A stretch of DNA of 64,000 bases from Arthrobacter sp. TMP15 (GTDB taxonomy: Bacteria; Actinomycetota; Actinomycetes; Actinomycetales; Micrococcaceae): the NCBI RefSeq assembly GCF_039529835.1, contig NZ_CP154262.1, positions 1,302,001-1,366,000 of the forward strand, written 5' to 3'. Positions 16,770-30,527 of this stretch are shown piece by piece. The notes under the pieces were generated by a model. It saw only the letters and a program-made list of their open reading frames with translations. It did no database searches and was not told the DNA's origin. The position numbers and the translations under genes are program-made. How positions within the stretch are numbered: the first letter of the stretch is position 1; the number at the start of each line of letters is the position of its first letter.

Positions 16770-17816
16770 ATGACAATTTCAGTAGCTGTCTCCGGAGCCA
16801 GCGGATATGCCGGGGGAGAAGTGCTGCGTCTGCTGGCCAGCCATCCCAACGTAAGCATCGGTGCCATCACGGCCCACAGCAACGCCGGAGCTCGATTAGG
16901 CTCCCTCGTGCCGAATCTGCACGCGCTGGCAGACCGGGTCCTGGTCGAGACCACAGTTGATAACCTTTCCGGGCACGACGTCGTCTTTCTGGCCTTGCCG
17001 CATGGGGCCTCTGCTGCCATTGCCGCGCTGTTGCCAGCTGACACGCTCGTAATCGACGCCGGTGCCGATCACCGTCTGGAAGATGCAGCGGCTTGGGAAA
17101 AATTCTACGGTTCTGAGCACGCAGGCACCTGGCCCTATGGCCTGCCCGAACTGCCCGGCCACCGCGAAAAAATTCGTGGCGCCAAACGAATCGCCGTTCC
17201 CGGCTGCTACCCAACAAGCTCCCTGCTGGCCCTCCTGCCGGGTTTCGCAGCTAACGCACTGCTGCCCGATGACGTAGTCATCGTCGCAGCGTCCGGGACC
17301 TCCGGGGCTGGCAAAGCCGCCAAAATCAACCTGATAGGTTCCGAAGTTATTGGCTCAATGAGCCCCTACGGCGTGGGAGGCGGGCACCGCCACACCCCGG
17401 AGATTGAACAGGGGCTCTCCAACGCTTCCGGCAAGGAAGTAACTGTTTCATTCACACCTACTTTGGCCCCTATGAGCCGCGGTATCCTCACAACTGCCAC
17501 GGCCAAGGTCTCGGCTGAGTTCGCGGCATTGGCTGATCCCGCAGCGGCTTTACGTGAAATCTGGGTGGATGCCTATGACGAGGAACCTTTTGTGCATGTG
17601 CTTGAGGAGGGCCAGTGGCCTGCAACAAAGTCTGTGCAAGGGTCCAACTATGCAGCTATCCAAATTGCCTATGACGCCCACGTTAACCGAGTGATTGTTT
17701 GCTGTGCCATTGATAATCTCACCAAGGGCACTGCCGGCGGGGCAGTGCAGTCAATGAATATTGCCCTCGGCCTGCCTGAAACAACAGGTCTGACCTTCCA
17801 AGGAGTAGCACCATGA
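16770..17816 (+). CDS. argC: N-acetyl-gamma-glutamyl-phosphate reductase
   Basis: 348 residues, full length. Third step of arginine synthesis: NADPH-dependent reduction of N-acetylglutamyl phosphate to the semialdehyde. The N-terminus has the Rossmann motif [18 protein letters not shown]. The active site Cys is in [15 protein letters not shown] (about residue 148), and the catalytic His region is [14 protein letters not shown]. First gene of the argCJBDFR operon; it overlaps argJ by 4 bases (ATGA, 17813-17816). Confidence 0.97.
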   Translation: MTISVAVSGASGYAGGEVLRLLASHPNVSIGAITAHSNAGARLGSLVPNLHALADRVLVETTVDNLSGHDVVFLALPHGASAAIAALLPADTLVIDAGADHRLEDAAAWEKFYGSEHAGTWPYGLPELPGHREKIRGAKRIAVPGCYPTSSLLALLPGFAANALLPDDVVIVAASGTSGAGKAAKINLIGSEVIGSMSPYGVGGGHRHTPEIEQGLSNASGKEVTVSFTPTLAPMSRGILTTATAKVSAEFAALADPAAALREIWVDAYDEEPFVHVLEEGQWPATKSVQGSNYAAIQIAYDAHVNRVIVCCAIDNLTKGTAGGAVQSMNIALGLPETTGLTFQGVAP

Positions 17817-18982
17817 GCGTGACCTCAGCACTGGGCTTTCGGGCCTCCGGCGTAACAGCTGGATTGAAAACCTCAGGTAGCCCTGACATGGCCCTCGTTG
17901 TTAACGAGGGGCCACATCGCAGCGCCGCCGCAGTCTTTACTTCCAACCGCGTGGCGGCGGCACCCATCCATTGGTCGCGGCAGGTGCTCGGCGACGGAAG
18001 GGTTGACGCCGTCGTGCTGAATTCTGGCGGGGCCAATGCCTGCACCGGTCCCGAAGGTTTCCAAAACACCCACGCCACTGCCGAAAAAGTTGCCGAACTT
18101 TTGGGCCTTTCAGCAACGGATATTGCCGTATGCTCCACTGGCCTCATTGGTGAACAGCTGCCGATGGATAAGATCCTGGCCGGCGTGGAAGCTGCTGCCA
18201 CCGCCTTGACGGACGACGGCGGAGCTGCGGCCGCCACCGCCATCATGACCACCGATAGCGTCTCCAAAGAGGCGCTCTGGACTTCACCGGCCAATGCCGA
18301 CGGCGTCACGTACACCATCGGTGGCATGGCTAAGGGTGCAGGTATGTTGGCACCCGGTCTGGCCACCATGTTGGTGGTCATCACCACGGATGCAGGAGTT
18401 GAAACCGAAGGCCTGGACGTTGCCCTGCGCGACGCCGTTCGCCTCACCTTTAACCGTGCCGACTCCGACGGCTGCATGTCCACCAATGACACAGTGCTCC
18501 TCATGGCCTCGGGCTCCTCAACTGCTTTCCCTGACATGGAGGAATTCACGGCCGGACTAACCCATGTTTGCGCAGCCCTGGCCAGAGCACTGATTGCCGA
18601 TGCCGAAGGTGCCAACCACGACATAGCCATCACCACCAGGCACGCGGACAGCGAGCGCGACGCCGAAACCGTTTCCCGTTCCGTGGCCCGATCCAACCTG
18701 TTTAAGGCCGCGATCTTTGGCAACGACCCCAACTGGGGTCGCGTGCTTGCCGCCGTTGGCACCACTGACGCCGTTTTTGATCCCGATAAGATCAACGTCA
18801 GCATCAATGGTGTTCAGATCGCCCGCAACGGTTGCATCGGGGACTCCCGGGACCTGGTTGATCTGGCTCCGCGCGAAGTCAGCGTTGAAATCGATCTCAA
18901 CGCCGGCATCGCCGAAGCCACCATCTGGACCAACGACTTAACGCACGCCTACGTCGAAGAAAACAGCGCCTACTCCTCGTAA
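17813..18982 (+). CDS. argJ: bifunctional glutamate N-acetyltransferase / ornithine acetyltransferase
   Basis: 389 residues. ArgJ recycles the acetyl group from N-acetylornithine to glutamate, so the pathway is of the cyclic type and needs no ArgE. The autocleavage site is [16 protein letters not shown]; the nucleophile that becomes the N-terminus of the beta chain is Thr185. Other conserved pieces are [21 protein letters not shown] and [13 protein letters not shown]. No separate N-acetylglutamate synthase gene is in the window, consistent with a bifunctional ArgJ, but monofunctional activity cannot be excluded from sequence. Confidence 0.96.
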   Translation: MSVTSALGFRASGVTAGLKTSGSPDMALVVNEGPHRSAAAVFTSNRVAAAPIHWSRQVLGDGRVDAVVLNSGGANACTGPEGFQNTHATAEKVAELLGLSATDIAVCSTGLIGEQLPMDKILAGVEAAATALTDDGGAAAATAIMTTDSVSKEALWTSPANADGVTYTIGGMAKGAGMLAPGLATMLVVITTDAGVETEGLDVALRDAVRLTFNRADSDGCMSTNDTVLLMASGSSTAFPDMEEFTAGLTHVCAALARALIADAEGANHDIAITTRHADSERDAETVSRSVARSNLFKAAIFGNDPNWGRVLAAVGTTDAVFDPDKINVSINGVQIARNGCIGDSRDLVDLAPREVSVEIDLNAGIAEATIWTNDLTHAYVEENSAYSS

Positions 18983-19073
18983 CGCCGCCGGTTGATTGTG
19001 GTTGGCTTTGGTGGCTGTCCAACTCCAGGACGGGGCCCGCCTTGATGTATACGAACACAGAAGAAGGACTTTC

Positions 19074-19972
19074 ATGATGACTTCGGTGGAAACCGCGCAG
19101 GATAAGGCTGGCACGCTGATTGAGGCGCTGCCTTGGATTCAGCAATTTGCCGGCACCGTGGTGGTGGTCAAGTACGGTGGCAACGCCATGGTCAATGATG
19201 AACTGCGCCGTGCGTTTGCGCAGGATATTGTCTTTATGCACCACGTCGGCATCAAGGCGGTAGTTGTGCATGGCGGTGGGCCGCAAATCAATGCCATGCT
19301 CAAGCGCTTGGACATCCAAAGCGAATTCAAGGGAGGCCTGCGCGTCACCACACCCGAGGCAATGGATGTTGTCAGGATGGTCCTTACCGGTCAGGTTGGC
19401 CGCGAGCTGGTGGGCCTGATCAACGAGCACGGACCCTATGCCGTCGGACTTTCTGGTGAGGATGGCGCCCTACTGCAGGCCGAACGCACGGGGACCATTG
19501 TTGATGGCCTTGCCGTAGATCTGGGGCTTGTTGGCGAGGTGGTGGGTGTGAATCCCGGGGCCATTCTTGACCTCTTGGAGGCCGGCCGGATCCCGGTGAT
19601 CTCCACCGTGGCTCCCGAAGTTGGGAATGCCTCAACGGTGTTGAATGTCAATGCTGATACCGCAGCCGCAGCGTTGGCGGTGGCTCTGCAGGCCTCGCGG
19701 TTGGTGATCCTGACCGACGTCGAGGGCCTCTATTCGAATTGGCCCGATAAGTCCTCACTGCTTAGCGAGATTGGGTCGGAGGCATTGCGTGCAATGTTGC
19801 CGTCACTGGAATCTGGCATGATCCCCAAGATGGGGGCGGCTTTGGCCGCGGTCGACGGCGGTGTGGCCCGTGCCGCTGTTGTCGACGGGCGCAGCGCCCA
19901 TTCAATGTTGTTGGAATTGATGACTTTTGAGGGCAACGGAACGCAAATTTTCCCGGACAAGGACGGCCACTG

Positions 19973-19973
<1 letters not shown>
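19074..19973 (+). CDS. argB: acetylglutamate kinase
   Basis: 299 residues from ATG 19074, with AGAAGGA a few bases upstream. Phosphorylates N-acetylglutamate with ATP; usually the arginine-feedback-controlled step. Motifs: [14 protein letters not shown] (nucleotide binding), [33 protein letters not shown] and [14 protein letters not shown]. The N-terminal helix ([20 protein letters not shown]) is the one that mediates hexamer formation and arginine inhibition in related enzymes. The open frame runs back to 18996, but that region has no binding site. The 91-base gap after argJ is the only sizeable gap in the operon. The stop overlaps the argD start by one base (TGATG). Confidence 0.96.
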
Positions 19974-22259
<2,286 letters not shown>

Positions 22260-22260
<1 letters not shown>

Positions 22261-22811
22261 TGACAGTGACCAAACTCGGTACTGCCAGCGGTGTCGGGGG
22301 CGCAATGCCGGCAACTAAAACTGCCCGGCAGGCACGCGTCTCCGCGCTGCTCACCAGCCGTGCTGTTAGATCTCAGGCTGAGCTGGCCACGTTATTGGCC
22401 GACGACGGGTTAGTGGTTGGTCAGGCGACGTTATCGCGAGATCTGGTGGAACTGCGAGCGGTGCGGGTGCGGGGCAAGGACGGTGGGTTAATCTATGCGT
22501 TACCGCGTGAAGGAGGGGACCGCAGCGTGCATTCCGTTTCCTCCCAAGAGCTTCTTGACACGCGTTTGGTCCGCCTGTGCGGTGAGTTGCTGGTGACGGC
22601 CGAGGCCTCGGCAAACATTGCAGTTTTGCGAACGCCTCCGGGTGCTGCAAACTTTCTGGCCTTGGCTATTGACCACTCGGTGATGCCATCCATTCTGGGC
22701 ACGCTTGCCGGAGATGACACTGTCATGGTTATCACTCGGAACCCATTAGGAGGTGCGGATGTTGCCGAGCGGTTCCTGCAATTTGCGGCCGAATCAAGCG
22801 CTGGAGCCTAG
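22260..22811 (+). CDS. argR: arginine repressor
   Basis: 183 residues, a little longer than the usual 150-170 because of a 20-residue head. ArgR is a hexameric, arginine-dependent repressor that binds ARG boxes. The N-terminal winged helix is RQARVSALLTSRAVRSQAEL followed by LLADDGLVVGQATLSRDLVEL, where SQ.EL..LL and ATLSRDL are the recognition signature. The C-terminal arginine-binding and oligomerisation domain has TPPGAANFLALAIDH and LGTLAGDDTVMVI. It is cotranscribed with the genes it would control, so it is probably autoregulated. The candidate targets in this window lie before argC and argG. Confidence 0.95.
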
Positions 22812-22847
22812 CCGGGGAAGCATTGCACCTGACCTCCTAAACTATAT

Positions 22848-22883
22848 TGAATATATTTTAGTAAGAATGCATAACCATGCATT
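22848..22883 (+). promoter_or_regulatory. ArgR operator upstream of argG (two ARG boxes)
   Basis: Box 2 is a perfect inverted repeat, AATGCAT-AACC-ATGCATT (22866-22883). Box 1, TGAAT-ATAT-TTTAG (22848-22861), has a good left half and a weak right half. The centres (22854.5 and 22874.5) are exactly 20 bases apart, close to the two-box layout known for ArgR hexamers. The site lies about 105 bases before the argG start. Confidence 0.7.
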
Positions 22884-22987
22884 ATGCTTGTTAGTAACGC
22901 GAAGGACGCTCGGAGTCGTTTTTGTTAAAACCTCAACGAGTAGCAACAAATTCTCAAGAACTTTTTAATGAATTAGGGAGAGCGAAC

Positions 22988-24193
22988 GTGACTGAACGCA
23001 TTGTATTGGCTTACTCCGGTGGCCTGGACACCTCGGTTGCCATTGGCTGGATCGGTGAAGCTACCGGTGCCGAAGTTATCGCAGTGGCTGTTGATGTAGG
23101 GCAGGGTGGGGAATCACTTGAAGACATCCGCCAGCGCGCCCTTGGCTGTGGGGCGGTGGAGGCTTACGTTGCGGATGCACGTGACGAGTTCGCTAACGAG
23201 TACGCCATGCCCACGCTGCAGGCCAATGCGCTGTACCAGGGCCACTACCCGCTGGTTTCGGCCATCTCGCGGCCCGTGATCGTCAAGCACTTGGTCAAAG
23301 CTGCCAGGGAATTTGGGGCTACCACTGTTGCCCACGGATGCACAGGAAAAGGTAACGACCAGGTTCGTTTTGAAGTTGGCATCCAGACCCTCGGCCCGGA
23401 CCTGAAGTGCATTGCACCAGTTCGCGACTTGGCCCTGACCCGCGATAAAGCGATTATTTACGCCGAGTCCCACAACCTGCCCATCGAGACAACGAAGAAA
23501 AACCCGTACTCGATTGACCAGAACGTCTGGGGTCGCGCTGTTGAAACCGGCTACCTCGAAGACATCTGGAATGCACCTACAAAGGACATTTACGACTACA
23601 CGGCCACCCCGGAATTCCCTCCGGCACCTGATGAAGTTATTATTTCCTTCAGCCGCGGCATCCCTGTCGCCATTGACGGGGTGAAAGTCTCACCCCTGCA
23701 AGCGATCCAGGAATTGAATCGCCGTGCGGGCGCTCAAGGAGTGGGCCGTATCGACGTTGTTGAGGATCGACTTGTTGGCATCAAGAGCCGTGAGATCTAT
23801 GAAGCACCCGGCGCCATGGCCCTGATGACTGCCCACAAGCACCTTGAAGACATCACGATTGAGCGCGAGCAGGCTCGCTTCAAGGCCACTGTTAGCCAGC
23901 GCTGGGCAGAGCTTGTCTATGATGGCCAGTGGTTCTCCCCGCTGAAGCGCTCCTTGGACGCCTTCATCCAAGACACTCAGCAGCACGTCAACGGTGATAT
24001 CCGCATGACCATGCACGGCGGCCAGGCAATCGTCAACGGTCGTCGTTCAGAAACCTCCCTCTACGACTTTGACCTTGCCACTTACGACACCGGAGATACC
24101 TTCGATCAGTCGCAGGCGAAGGGCTTCATCGAGCTCTGGGGGATGTCCTCGAAGGTTGCCTCGACTCGTGACCAGCGCGCTCTGGGTCTGTAA
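22988..24193 (+). CDS. argG: argininosuccinate synthase
   Basis: 401 residues from GTG 22988, preceded by AGGGAGA. Joins citrulline and aspartate using ATP. The N-terminal P-loop [14 protein letters not shown] binds pyrophosphate, [15 protein letters not shown] is the second signature, and [17 protein letters not shown] is also conserved. Another 22 in-frame codons upstream (from 22922) look like leader. The gene has its own promoter region with ARG boxes, separate from argCJBDFR. argH follows after 3 bases. Confidence 0.97.
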   Translation: MTERIVLAYSGGLDTSVAIGWIGEATGAEVIAVAVDVGQGGESLEDIRQRALGCGAVEAYVADARDEFANEYAMPTLQANALYQGHYPLVSAISRPVIVKHLVKAAREFGATTVAHGCTGKGNDQVRFEVGIQTLGPDLKCIAPVRDLALTRDKAIIYAESHNLPIETTKKNPYSIDQNVWGRAVETGYLEDIWNAPTKDIYDYTATPEFPPAPDEVIISFSRGIPVAIDGVKVSPLQAIQELNRRAGAQGVGRIDVVEDRLVGIKSREIYEAPGAMALMTAHKHLEDITIEREQARFKATVSQRWAELVYDGQWFSPLKRSLDAFIQDTQQHVNGDIRMTMHGGQAIVNGRRSETSLYDFDLATYDTGDTFDQSQAKGFIELWGMSSKVASTRDQRALGL

Positions 24194-25621
<1,428 letters not shown>

Positions 25622-25651
25622 CCGGCGTCGCACTTCCCCAGTAACAAAGCG

Positions 25652-25684
25652 AAATGCCCGTATCCATAGTGGATGCGGGCATTT
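25652..25684 (+). terminator. terminator after argGH
   Basis: AAATGCCCGTATCC and GGATGCGGGCATTT form a 14-bp stem with one G-T pair and a short loop, flanked by A and T at its base. Confidence 0.8.
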
Positions 25685-25692
25685 CCTGCTCC

Positions 25693-25802
25693 AGCGCCTA
25701 GCGGCCTCCCACCACTGGCAGGCTCGCGCCGGGCCCCTCGGCCGTCTAGCGCCTAGCGGCCTCCCACCACTGGCAGGCTCGCGCCGGGCCCCTCGGCCGT
25801 CT
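25693..25802. repeat. 55-bp perfect tandem duplication upstream of a gene
   Basis: Two adjacent copies, 25693-25747 and 25748-25802, appear identical. Each begins AGCGCCTAGCGGCC and ends CCTCGGCCGTCT. The end of the second copy joins the following bases to make TAGGCT, the candidate -10 of the next gene. The copies lie between the argH terminator and the start at 25815. Confidence 0.92.
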
Positions 25803-25807
25803 AGGCT
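25802..25807 (+). promoter_or_regulatory. candidate -10 hexamer TAGGCT, 7 bases before the start
   Basis: TAGGCT is formed at the right edge of the 55-bp duplication and stands 7 bases before the ATG at 25815, so the mRNA may be leaderless. Confidence 0.45.
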
Positions 25808-25814
25808 GGGGTTC

Positions 25815-26549
25815 ATGACTGATATTTCTAACGCGCAGCTGATGGAGCGGCTCAAGGCCGCAACAGAGAATGTGAGCGCAAAGTTGGGGGGCCTCAGCGA
25901 CGCCGATGTCTTGGCCCCCACAGAGCTGGAGGGCTGGACACGCGGGCATGTTTTGGCACATATTGCGCATGTTTCCCATGCAGTTGCCCGCCAGGTTGAA
26001 TATGCTGTGCGCGGGGAGCTCATTGAGTTCTATGACGGCGGTCAGGGCGGCCGAACGCAAGCGATTGAGATGAATGCCGGCCACACGGCGCAGGAGCACA
26101 AGGAGTATATTTCTGCTGGATTTACTCGTGTGTTGACGGCTCTGGACGGCCTTGACGACGAGCAATGGAATCTACCTATCAGTTACCGCAATGGTGTGGT
26201 TCGCGATGGTGCGCTGGCATACTGGCGCGAGATGGTCATCCACTTGGCAGACCTGCAGTTGGGGCGCGGCCCGGAAACCTGGTCTAAAGAGTTCGCCCTC
26301 TATGTGATCGAGTTCCTGACCTCTCGGGTGCCGGCGGATATTCAGCTGAAGTTACTGCCGCTGGGGCTGCCTCCCATGACAGTCGGAGCCGGCGAGAATA
26401 CTGTGTCGATTCAAGGAATGATCACCGATATTGCGGCATGGCTGGCGGGCCGCACACCCTCTATGGGCAGCCTGCGTGCCGAAGCTGCCGCGGATTCGGT
26501 CCAATTGCCAACACTGTTGCCTTGGCCTTCGGCTTTCAACGCTAAATAG
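25815..26549 (+). CDS. maleylpyruvate isomerase family mycothiol-dependent enzyme
   Basis: 244 residues. The N-terminal half is the MDMPI/DinB-type four-helix fold: LEGWTRGHVLAHIAHVSHA, with the metal-binding His in the WTRGHVLAHI helix, then EHKEYISAGFTRVLTALDGL and YWREMVIHLADLQLG, which supplies the second and third ligands. Members of the family use a metal and mycothiol or a similar thiol; the exact substrate of this one is unknown. The frame is open upstream to 25509, but that part overlaps argH and the duplication. It stands alone, convergent with the rhamnose genes. Confidence 0.8.
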   Translation: MTDISNAQLMERLKAATENVSAKLGGLSDADVLAPTELEGWTRGHVLAHIAHVSHAVARQVEYAVRGELIEFYDGGQGGRTQAIEMNAGHTAQEHKEYISAGFTRVLTALDGLDDEQWNLPISYRNGVVRDGALAYWREMVIHLADLQLGRGPETWSKEFALYVIEFLTSRVPADIQLKLLPLGLPPMTVGAGENTVSIQGMITDIAAWLAGRTPSMGSLRAEAAADSVQLPTLLPWPSAFNAK

Positions 26550-26563
26550 CTCCCATGGCCGGC

Positions 26564-26597
26564 GCCGTCGTTGTCCCCTTTTTTGGGGGACGACGGC
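26564..26597. terminator. strong hairpin between convergent genes
   Basis: GCCGTCG-TTGTCCCC and GGGGGACGACGGC flank a T-rich loop and give a long GC stem. It serves the end of the mycothiol-dependent enzyme gene and perhaps also the rhamnose operon from the other side. Confidence 0.65.
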
Positions 26598-26708
26598 GGT
26601 TCTTGCGTTGTGGGGGTGGGTACGGATTTAGTTGTGGTCGGCCCCGCAAATACTTGGTACCGGGAAAGTCACAGAGGATTCTCGCTGGATTGCCTTGCTG
26701 TTTGCTTT

Positions 26709-28118
26709 CTATTTTGCCAAATATTCCGTAAGTCGTTGCTGGGAGTGTGCGGGAATGAACCCCGTGGCCTTGATGCGCGATAAGTCTAGAACGCTGTTCA
26801 TTGGACGAGGTGCCGCCGGTTTCCCTTCGAAGTAGACCTGTGTGCTGACACCCGTCACGTGGTCACGGCTGGCGCCGGAAAGTTCGTAAATGTCAGCGGC
26901 AATGTCGGCCCACGACTGTGGCTCTCCGGTGTTGGTCAAGTTGTAGACGCCAAAGTCTGCCCCGGTTTGGAGTAGATGCAGAATCCCGGCAGCGATGTCT
27001 TGGGCAAAACTCAATCGACCAATTTGATCGTTGACCACGGTTGGAGCGATTCCTTGGCGGGCCAGTGAAGCCATGGTGCGCACAAAGTTCTTGCCCTCGC
27101 CTATGACCCAACTAGTGCGCACAATGTAGTGCCGGGGAATGACAGCGACTACTGCCTCTCCCGCTGCCTTAGTTTGTCCGTAGACTCCGAGGGGTGTGAG
27201 CTCTTCATCCTCGGCATGCCATTCCTGACTTCCATCAAAAACGTAGTCGCTGGAGACGTGAACCAAGGTGATGCCATGGTGAGCGCACACTGCCGCCAAG
27301 CGGGCGACTGCTGTCACATTGATGGCCCAAGCCGTTTTGCGACCTTCAGCAGTCTCAGCAGCATCCACGGCCGTAAAAGCGGCAGCGTTGATAACGGTGG
27401 AGTAATTCTTCCACTTCCGACGTGTGTACGACGCCTGTGCGCCAAGATCGAAGTCCGAACGGGTAGCAAATTCCACGCTGGTGTTGTCATGGTAGGCCTC
27501 CCGCAAAGCCTTCCCGAGCTGTCCATCTGCGCCCAGAACTAATATCTTCTTGGGCATCATGGGCTTGACCTTGGATAAGCGTGGATGCGACTCGTCTTTC
27601 AGAGACAATTCAGCCTGATCCAGAGGGATGGGCCAGTCAATAGCGGCTTTCTCATCCGCAAGATTTAGGAAAGTATATTGGTCCTGTGCATCTGCTGACC
27701 AGTGATCATTTACCAAGTAGGTGTATGCGGTGGAATCCTCCAAAGTTTGAAACGCGTTGCCAACACCACGGGGTATAAAGATGGCATGGGAGGGATCCAT
27801 GACTGTGGTGAATACGGCGCCGAACGAATCGCCTTCACGTAGATCCACCCACGCGCCAAAAATTCTGCCCGAAGCCACGGAAATGAATTTGTCCCACGGT
27901 TCAGCATGAATACCGCGAGTGGTTCCAGCCTTGGCATTGAAGGAAATATTATTCTGCACTGGCAAAAAATCGGGTAGGCCCAGAGCCATCATTTTCTCGC
28001 GCTGCCAATTTTCCTTAAACCATCCTCTGTTGTCGCCGTGGACGGGCAGCTGATAGAGGACCACTCCAGGAATTGGAGTTGTAGTTGTGGTCAATGATTT
28101 GGAGAACTCAATTGACAT
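26709..28118 (-). CDS. rfbCD: fused dTDP-4-dehydrorhamnose 3,5-epimerase / dTDP-4-dehydrorhamnose reductase
   Basis: 469 residues. Residues 1-185 are an RmlC cupin: VHGDNRGWFKENWQ, NNISFNAKAGTTRGIHAE and FIPRGVGNAFQTLEDST. From residue 190, KKILVLGADGQLGKALREAY opens an RmlD Rossmann fold with HVSSDYVFDG, YGQTKAAGE (YxxxK) and the C-terminal substrate domain. In most bacteria these are two proteins; the fusion lets one polypeptide carry out the last two steps to dTDP-L-rhamnose. Both halves look complete. The start is 2 bases after the rfbB stop, so rfbB and the fusion are one operon. Confidence 0.93.
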   Translation of the reverse strand: MSIEFSKSLTTTTTPIPGVVLYQLPVHGDNRGWFKENWQREKMMALGLPDFLPVQNNISFNAKAGTTRGIHAEPWDKFISVASGRIFGAWVDLREGDSFGAVFTTVMDPSHAIFIPRGVGNAFQTLEDSTAYTYLVNDHWSADAQDQYTFLNLADEKAAIDWPIPLDQAELSLKDESHPRLSKVKPMMPKKILVLGADGQLGKALREAYHDNTSVEFATRSDFDLGAQASYTRRKWKNYSTVINAAAFTAVDAAETAEGRKTAWAINVTAVARLAAVCAHHGITLVHVSSDYVFDGSQEWHAEDEELTPLGVYGQTKAAGEAVVAVIPRHYIVRTSWVIGEGKNFVRTMASLARQGIAPTVVNDQIGRLSFAQDIAAGILHLLQTGADFGVYNLTNTGEPQSWADIAADIYELSGASRDHVTGVSTQVYFEGKPAAPRPMNSVLDLSRIKATGFIPAHSQQRLTEYLAK

Positions 28119-28120
28119 TC

Positions 28121-29131
<1,011 letters not shown>

Positions 29132-29172
29132 CCGGTTTGGACACTCAGCCAAGACACGGGATCATAGGCACT

Positions 29173-30042
29173 ATGCGCGGAATAATCCTTGCCGGCGGTA
29201 CCGGCTCACGACTGCACCCGATCACTTTAGGGATCAGCAAGCAACTCGTCCCTGTTTTCGACAAACCGATGATCTATTACCCACTGTCGACGCTAATTCT
29301 GGCGGGTATTCGCGACATTCTTATTATTACAACACCACACGACGCGGACCAGTTTCAGCGCCTTTTGGGTGATGGTTCACAATTCGGCATATCCCTGACC
29401 TACGTGCAGCAACCATCGCCCGATGGCCTCGCACAGGCCTTTGTTCTGGGACGCGAACACATAGGTGACGGACCCGTCGCGTTGGTCCTCGGGGATAACA
29501 TCTTTTATGGTCAGGGCATGGGCACCCAGCTCAGCCGCCACGCCAATGTGGATGGCGCTACTATTTTCGGTTACCAGGTTGTTAATCCCAAGTCCTATGG
29601 CGTGGTTGAATTTGATGCTGCCGGGAATGCCATTTCACTCGAGGAGAAGCCGGACTCTCCTAAGAGTAACTACGCTGTCCCTGGGCTCTATTTTTACGAC
29701 AATAACGTCGTGGAAATTGCCCGGAATCTGAAGCCCTCTGCACGAGGTGAACTTGAGATCACTGATGTGAACCGTATTTATCTAAAGCAACGCAAACTCA
29801 AGGTCGAAATCCTGCCACGAGGGACTGCATGGCTTGACACGGGAACCTTCTCAGATCTAAATGATGCTTCCAATTTTGTTCGTACGATTGAGAATCGACA
29901 AGGACTGAAAATCGGAGCACCGGAAGAGATTGCTTGGAGGCAGGGATTCCTCAATGACGACGAACTCCGTGCGCGGGGCGAGCTTCTGTCAAAGAGTGGC
30001 TACGGACAGTATTTGCTAAATCTAATTGACCAAAAGATTTAA
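29173..30042 (+). CDS. rfbA: glucose-1-phosphate thymidylyltransferase
   Basis: 289 residues. Makes dTDP-glucose, the first step to dTDP-rhamnose. The N-terminus [18 protein letters not shown] is the nucleotidyltransferase signature, followed by [45 protein letters not shown] and the C-terminal [12 protein letters not shown]. An earlier in-frame TTG at 29137 would add 12 residues; the ATG at 29173 gives the family N-terminus. Together with rfbB and the rfbCD fusion it completes the pathway to a cell-wall rhamnose donor. Confidence 0.95.
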   Translation: MRGIILAGGTGSRLHPITLGISKQLVPVFDKPMIYYPLSTLILAGIRDILIITTPHDADQFQRLLGDGSQFGISLTYVQQPSPDGLAQAFVLGREHIGDGPVALVLGDNIFYGQGMGTQLSRHANVDGATIFGYQVVNPKSYGVVEFDAAGNAISLEEKPDSPKSNYAVPGLYFYDNNVVEIARNLKPSARGELEITDVNRIYLKQRKLKVEILPRGTAWLDTGTFSDLNDASNFVRTIENRQGLKIGAPEEIAWRQGFLNDDELRARGELLSKSGYGQYLLNLIDQKI

Positions 30043-30527
30043 ACCTGGAGTAATTGTGGCCACTGACCAATCTTGAACGGTCAGTTACGCGGGAAACTCT
30101 GGCAGAAAGAACCTCACTTTAGATCTGAAATCCTTTGCTGCATGAGCGCCCTTTTGGTGCGCCCGTAGTCTCATCAGGGGAGTGTAATTTCCCCCCTTCA
30201 CTAAGGGGAAGGGGAATGGGCAACGGCCAGGCTTTAGTGTGAGACATTTTATCTTGCTGGTTGAGCTTGAAATCTCCCTAAATACCTGAGTATCTGATTT
30301 CGGGCGGGATTCAATGGTTACGGGCGTGGTTGCGGACCCCGCTGAGTGTTAGGAACAACCTGACACATCGGATTCCCAAGCAGCAAAAATTCGGATCTAG
30401 TCCGCATCCAGCCGGCCTCCGATTTTTCAGGCTCGTGACAGCTATGAAGGGTGGCCAAATGATGTTGTATAGAATGTTTCTTCTAGGAACTATAGCGTTT
30501 CGGTCACGACGGGCGTAGACTTGTGGT
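30043..30527. other. 485-base gap after rfbA
   Basis: No gene is visible. CCCCTT-CACT-AAGGGG (30193-30208) is a 6-bp hairpin without a T-run. An imperfect AAAATTCGGA ... TCCGATTTT pair (about 30386-30427) could be a terminator-like structure. The right end contains the candidate promoter of the HNH gene. Confidence 0.4.
30516..30521 (+). promoter_or_regulatory. candidate -10 hexamer TAGACT, 6 bases before the start
   Basis: TAGACT, then TGTGGT, then the ATG at 30528. No ribosome binding site lies between. Confidence 0.45.

Noticed and set aside
16631-17044. 138-codon N-terminal extension of the quinone oxidoreductase
   Set aside because: It overlaps argC on the other strand and looks non-protein-like; the family N-terminus begins at ATG 16630 with a binding site upstream.
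30193-30208. Hairpin in the rfbA-HNH gap as a terminator
   Set aside because: The stem is only 6 bp with no T-run; kept only as a note in the gap entry.
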